Source of the DNA: Oscillospiraceae bacterium
GTDB taxonomy: Bacteria; Bacillota_A; Clostridia; Oscillospirales; Oscillospiraceae
Length of the DNA stretch: 16,068 nt
Assembly (NCBI GenBank): GCA_017537045.1
Contig: JAFYLN010000169.1
Coordinates: forward strand, 1-16,068
Direction: 5' to 3'
The translations under genes were made by a program, and so were the position numbers. The notes beneath the pieces are model-generated. The model was not told where the DNA came from. It did no database searches and was given only the letters and a program-made list of their open reading frames with translations. Shown piece by piece: positions 13,885 through 16,068 of this stretch (positions are counted from its first letter, which is position 1; each line of letters starts with the position of its first letter).

Positions 13885-14235
13885 ATGAATATCAATTACA
13901 TTCGCTCCGGGGATTACTTCATCCCGGATTTGAAGCTAACCGAGGAACCCCGTCCCATCGGCAAATGGGGCCGTATGCACCGGGATTATCTCAAGGAACA
14001 CCACCCCATCCGGTTCAACAACTTGGTTCTGTCGGGCAATCTCTGGACATACCTTGCCGACCTGAACGAGCAGGCCCAACAGCGCATGGAAACCCTGATT
14101 GTCCACATGCAATCTACAGAGGGCATCACGGAAGCATTAAAAGCTGCCGACCCCATGTGCTGGACTCAGCGAATGAACAACATCACCGCCAGAGCGGAAG
14201 AAATCATCCGGGAGGAGCTGATCTTCAATGGATAA
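13885..14235 (+). CDS. tnpV: TnpV-type transposon-encoded protein
   Basis: 116 residues matching TnpV of Tn4451-like mobilisable transposons: GDYFIPDLKLTEEPRPIGKW, then the RHRDYLKEH-like MHRDYLKEHHPI, LWTYLADLNEQAQQRMETLI and the ending WTQRMNNITARAEEIIREEL. The biochemical role of TnpV is unknown; it is carried by many integrative elements of Clostridia and marks the island as mobile. ATG 13885 follows AAAGGAGG. The next gene starts inside its last codons (8-base overlap), so the two are translationally coupled. Codons here are richer in C-ending forms than in the neighbouring tandem-HTH gene, suggesting separate ancestry of the two modules. Confidence 0.85.
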   Translation: MNINYIRSGDYFIPDLKLTEEPRPIGKWGRMHRDYLKEHHPIRFNNLVLSGNLWTYLADLNEQAQQRMETLIVHMQSTEGITEALKAADPMCWTQRMNNITARAEEIIREELIFNG

Positions 14236-14539
14236 CATTGCCCAGCGGCTGAAAGCCTATATCGATGCACATCCCTTTGACCCCGGCGACAGCGACTATG
14301 AAACCGTCCTGGATCAACTCTACCAAGTCTATCAGGAATCCCATGAATCCGACCCACCGGACATCCGGGACCACTTCCGGGAACTGGATGACCTGCTGCG
14401 ACATTTGCCATTGGAAGATAATAATACCGTCTTTAACCTCTGTTGCAGCCTCTGTACCGCCTACGAGCATAAAGCATTCCTGGACGGCCTACAATACGGG
14501 GCACATCTGATGTCTGAGTTGCTCCGGAAAGAAGCTTGA
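14228..14539 (+). CDS. DUF6809-like partner of TnpV
   Basis: A 103-residue acidic, largely helical protein (IAQRLKAYIDAHPF, YETVLDQLYQVYQESHESDP, FRELDDLLRHLPLEDNN, YEHKAFLDGLQYGAHLM). Small proteins of this type, ending in a FLDGLQYGxxLMxEL-like segment, regularly follow tnpV in clostridial elements, and I believe they are grouped as DUF6809. No catalytic motif is visible and the function is unknown. Its ATG lies within the tnpV stop region (overlap 14228-14235), with the ribosome site GGGAGGAG in tnpV. The family number is from memory; pairing with TnpV is the firmer statement. Confidence 0.7.
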   Translation: MDNIAQRLKAYIDAHPFDPGDSDYETVLDQLYQVYQESHESDPPDIRDHFRELDDLLRHLPLEDNNTVFNLCCSLCTAYEHKAFLDGLQYGAHLMSELLRKEA

Positions 14540-14579
14540 TGAATGGCTGCAATACCATAATATTTATTGGTTAAATATC

Positions 14580-14624
14580 ACCTATAAATTTATAGGTTGA
14601 CTTTCCGCTGCTACGGGATATAAT
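14580..14624 (+). promoter_or_regulatory. phd-doc promoter with palindromic operator
   Basis: An 18 bp perfect palindrome, ACCTATAAATTTATAGGT (14580-14597), abuts the -35 TTGACT (14597-14602). A 16 bp spacer leads to TATAAT (14619-14624). Phd antitoxins repress their own operon by binding such palindromes, so this is the likely Phd operator. Confidence 0.75.
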
Positions 14625-14647
14625 AGTAGCAAAGGAAGGTGTTCTTT

Positions 14648-14893
14648 ATGCAGCTTGATACTAAAATGATCGTATCCGTTTCCGAAGCAAACAAAAACTT
14701 CTCACGTGTTGCACGCACGGCAGATGCCAATGGCCGCGCTGTGATTTTCAAGAACAATAAACCCAAGTATTTAATGATCGATCTGGAACAGGAATCGCTG
14801 ATCTACGATCTGACAGATGATGAAAAGCTGGAAATTGCCTCCAAGCGAATTTTGAAACAGTATAAACCTGCTTTTGAGGAGCTTGCTAAATGA
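14648..14893 (+). CDS. phd: Phd/YefM-family antitoxin
   Basis: 81 residues. The N-terminal DNA-binding part has the family pattern IVSVSEANKNFSRVARTADA, then GRAVIFKNNKPKYLMIDL. The C-terminal stretch (YDLTDDEKLEIASKRILKQY) is the flexible acidic/basic tail that wraps the toxin. ATG 14648 is preferred over GTG 14639 because AAGGAAGG lies 8 bases upstream. Its TGA overlaps the doc start (ATGA, 14890-14893), the usual coupling of antitoxin to toxin. It neutralises Doc and, with it, represses the operon. Such modules stabilise mobile elements against loss. Confidence 0.9.
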   Translation: MQLDTKMIVSVSEANKNFSRVARTADANGRAVIFKNNKPKYLMIDLEQESLIYDLTDDEKLEIASKRILKQYKPAFEELAK

Positions 14894-15270
14894 TTAAGTT
14901 TTCGAAAGACAAGGTGCTCCTTCTCCACCAGCTGATCGCCGAAGAAACCGGCGGCAGCATCGGTGTGCGGGATGAGGGACTGCTGGAATCCGCTTTGGAA
15001 GCAGCATTCTCAACCTTTGGCGGACAGGAGCTATATCCCACAAAAGAAGAAAAAGGTGCCCGTATTGGATTCAATCTGATTTCCAACCATGCCTTTGTGG
15101 ATGGAAACAAGAGAATCGGTATGCATGTCATGCTGACCTTTTTGCTGGTCAACGGCATTCGTTTGAACTGTTCAAATGAAGACGTTGTGGAAGCAGGACT
15201 AGGTGTGGCATCCGGTGCCATGGGCTATGAAGAATTGCTGCAGTGGATCAGAATCCACAGAGAAAGCTAA
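14890..15270 (+). CDS. doc: Doc-family Fic toxin
   Basis: 126 residues, the standard Doc length. The Fic/Doc active-site motif HAFVDGNKRIG (residues 67-77) fits the HxFx(D/N)(A/G)NKR consensus in full, and IGVRDEGLLESALEAA near residues 24-39 is the conserved N-terminal helix region. Doc phosphorylates EF-Tu and stops translation when Phd is lost. All key residues are present, so the toxin should be active. It overlaps phd by 4 bases and ends at a terminator, forming a self-contained cassette inside the island. Confidence 0.93.
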   Translation: MIKFSKDKVLLLHQLIAEETGGSIGVRDEGLLESALEAAFSTFGGQELYPTKEEKGARIGFNLISNHAFVDGNKRIGMHVMLTFLLVNGIRLNCSNEDVVEAGLGVASGAMGYEELLQWIRIHRES

Positions 15271-15283
15271 GACCAAACATCTG

Positions 15284-15329
15284 AACAGGACGCAGGATTG
15301 GTAGTGGATCGATTCTGTGTCCTGTTTTT
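15284..15329 (+). terminator. Intrinsic terminator after doc
   Basis: AACAGGACGCAG (15284-15295) pairs with CTGTGTCCTGTT (15315-15326), with one G-U pair, followed by a run of T to 15329. It lies 13 bases after the doc stop. Confidence 0.85.
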
Positions 15330-15389
15330 CTTTGCATGGGGATTATGCGGACACCCGCCTATTTTGACAAAGAGAGGAATGATTAGATA

Positions 15390-15920
15390 ATGAGAAACAG
15401 ATTCAAAAACACTCTATACACTGTTGAGGACATTAAGTACCTGAACGGGCGGTGGCAATATGTTCAGAGCGAAGATGGAACTCTATTCTCCGGCCCATAT
15501 CGGACCAAAATCAAACCGGAAGATCTTCCGGAATGGTATGTGTACGGGCGGTACTACAAGCGGTTCGGGTATATGTCCACCAAAGGCATCACCGACCTGC
15601 TTTATATTCCCTGCCGCTTCAGTAATCACTATTTGAAGGATGATTGCCTGCTGATATCCTATGGCGGAAAAATCCGGGAAGCTGAAATTCCCGAAGGAGG
15701 AACAATTTCCGAACGGTATGAAGGATGGGATGAACGGGTCTGGGGCAGCGAGATCGTTAGCATCCTGAAGGGTGCCAGAAGATACTCCGGCTATGATATT
15801 GAACCCTTCATCCAAAAACTGAAATGGAAAAAGGAATGGCTTCAGAAAGAATACCCGGACGAATTTGGTCCTGATCGGTGGAGCATTGATGTAGACCGGA
15901 TGTTTTCCGATGAGGAATAA
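15390..15920 (+). CDS. Unrecognised 176-residue protein
   Basis: A soluble-looking protein, rich in Tyr, Trp and charged residues: GRWQYVQSEDGTLFSGPYRT, WYVYGRYYKRFGYM, LISYGGKIREAEIPEGG and the C-terminal KLKWKKEWLQKEYPDEFGP. I see no signal peptide, membrane span, nucleotide-binding motif or obvious catalytic signature. GAGAGGA about 13 bases before the ATG is a mediocre ribosome site; no better start is nearby. It stands alone after the doc terminator, on the same strand as the rest of the island. I do not recognise the family; its coding status rests on length, composition and the lack of a competing frame. Confidence 0.65.
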   Translation: MRNRFKNTLYTVEDIKYLNGRWQYVQSEDGTLFSGPYRTKIKPEDLPEWYVYGRYYKRFGYMSTKGITDLLYIPCRFSNHYLKDDCLLISYGGKIREAEIPEGGTISERYEGWDERVWGSEIVSILKGARRYSGYDIEPFIQKLKWKKEWLQKEYPDEFGPDRWSIDVDRMFSDEE

Positions 15921-16068
15921 AAAGAACAATTTATAGTGGTGAGCAAAATGCATCGGCGATTTGGAATCCAAAAGAGCCGCGGATGCAGAAGCGCGTACTA
16001 ATTAGGCACCGTCACGAAACGGACTGTGCCAAGGCTGGAACTGTGGAAAAACAAACAGAGATAGTGAA

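Noticed and set aside
15940..16002. Possible start of a gene (GTGAGCAAAATG) near the right edge
   Set aside because: The frame ends after about 20 codons and the other frames to the edge show nothing recognisable; the last 148 bases are left unannotated.
1..16068. CRISPR arrays, rRNA or tRNA genes
   Set aside because: No regularly spaced direct repeats, no rRNA-like blocks and no tRNA cloverleaf or TTCRA-type arm seen in the intergenic regions on either strand.

Overview
The window looks like chromosomal DNA from an anaerobic gut Firmicute of the Clostridia, probably Oscillospirales (a Faecalibacterium/Gemmiger-like lineage). This placement is tentative. It rests on moderate GC, strong AGGAGG ribosome sites, the end of a sporulation sigma gene, a Tn916/Tn1549-type xis-int pair, TnpV, and structured intergenic repeats of a kind I associate with that group. 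No 16S or other marker gene is present.

Left edge (1-2460): the last codons of a malic enzyme are followed by a 5'-truncated IS200/IS605 transposase with its hairpin end. Next come an excisionase and a tyrosine integrase of the Tn916/Tn1549 type. The integrase is split by a one-base frameshift in an A run, and no conjugation or cargo genes lie upstream of xis, so this looks like the remnant end of a lost integrative element.

Middle (2462-11022): a housekeeping/metabolic block. A low-molecular-weight protein tyrosine phosphatase overlaps a Cys-rich DUF2284 protein. A pseudouridine catabolism pair follows: psuK, fused to an N-terminal HTH and preceded by a promoter buried in a perfect 15+15 bp palindrome, and psuG. 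Two large palindromic repeats that share the same outer ends but have different cores flank psuG. On the minus strand lie a MalY/PatB-type PLP C-S lyase with its own promoter, then a SorC regulator, PTS IIA, PTS IIB and a natural IIC-IID fusion as one mannose/sorbose-class PTS operon ending in a terminator. Three copies of a TGCRCATWTGTACAT-like site surround the operon promoter.

Right side (11303-16068): an accessory island. A sigK-like reading frame with a good ribosome site stops after about 65 codons, just after the LRLVVHIMKKY segment, and does not continue. Past that point come a small HTH-like protein, a 537-residue protein with two copies of a GYW-ending helix-turn-helix unit plus a charged coiled coil, a TnpV-DUF6809 overlapping pair, a Phd-Doc toxin-antitoxin operon with an 18 bp operator-like palindrome, and an unrecognised 176-residue protein. 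I infer that a mobile element entered sigK, as skin-like elements do; its recombinase and the 3' part of sigK would lie outside the window. The two HTH genes at the island's left end are the best candidate here for an uncharacterised system.
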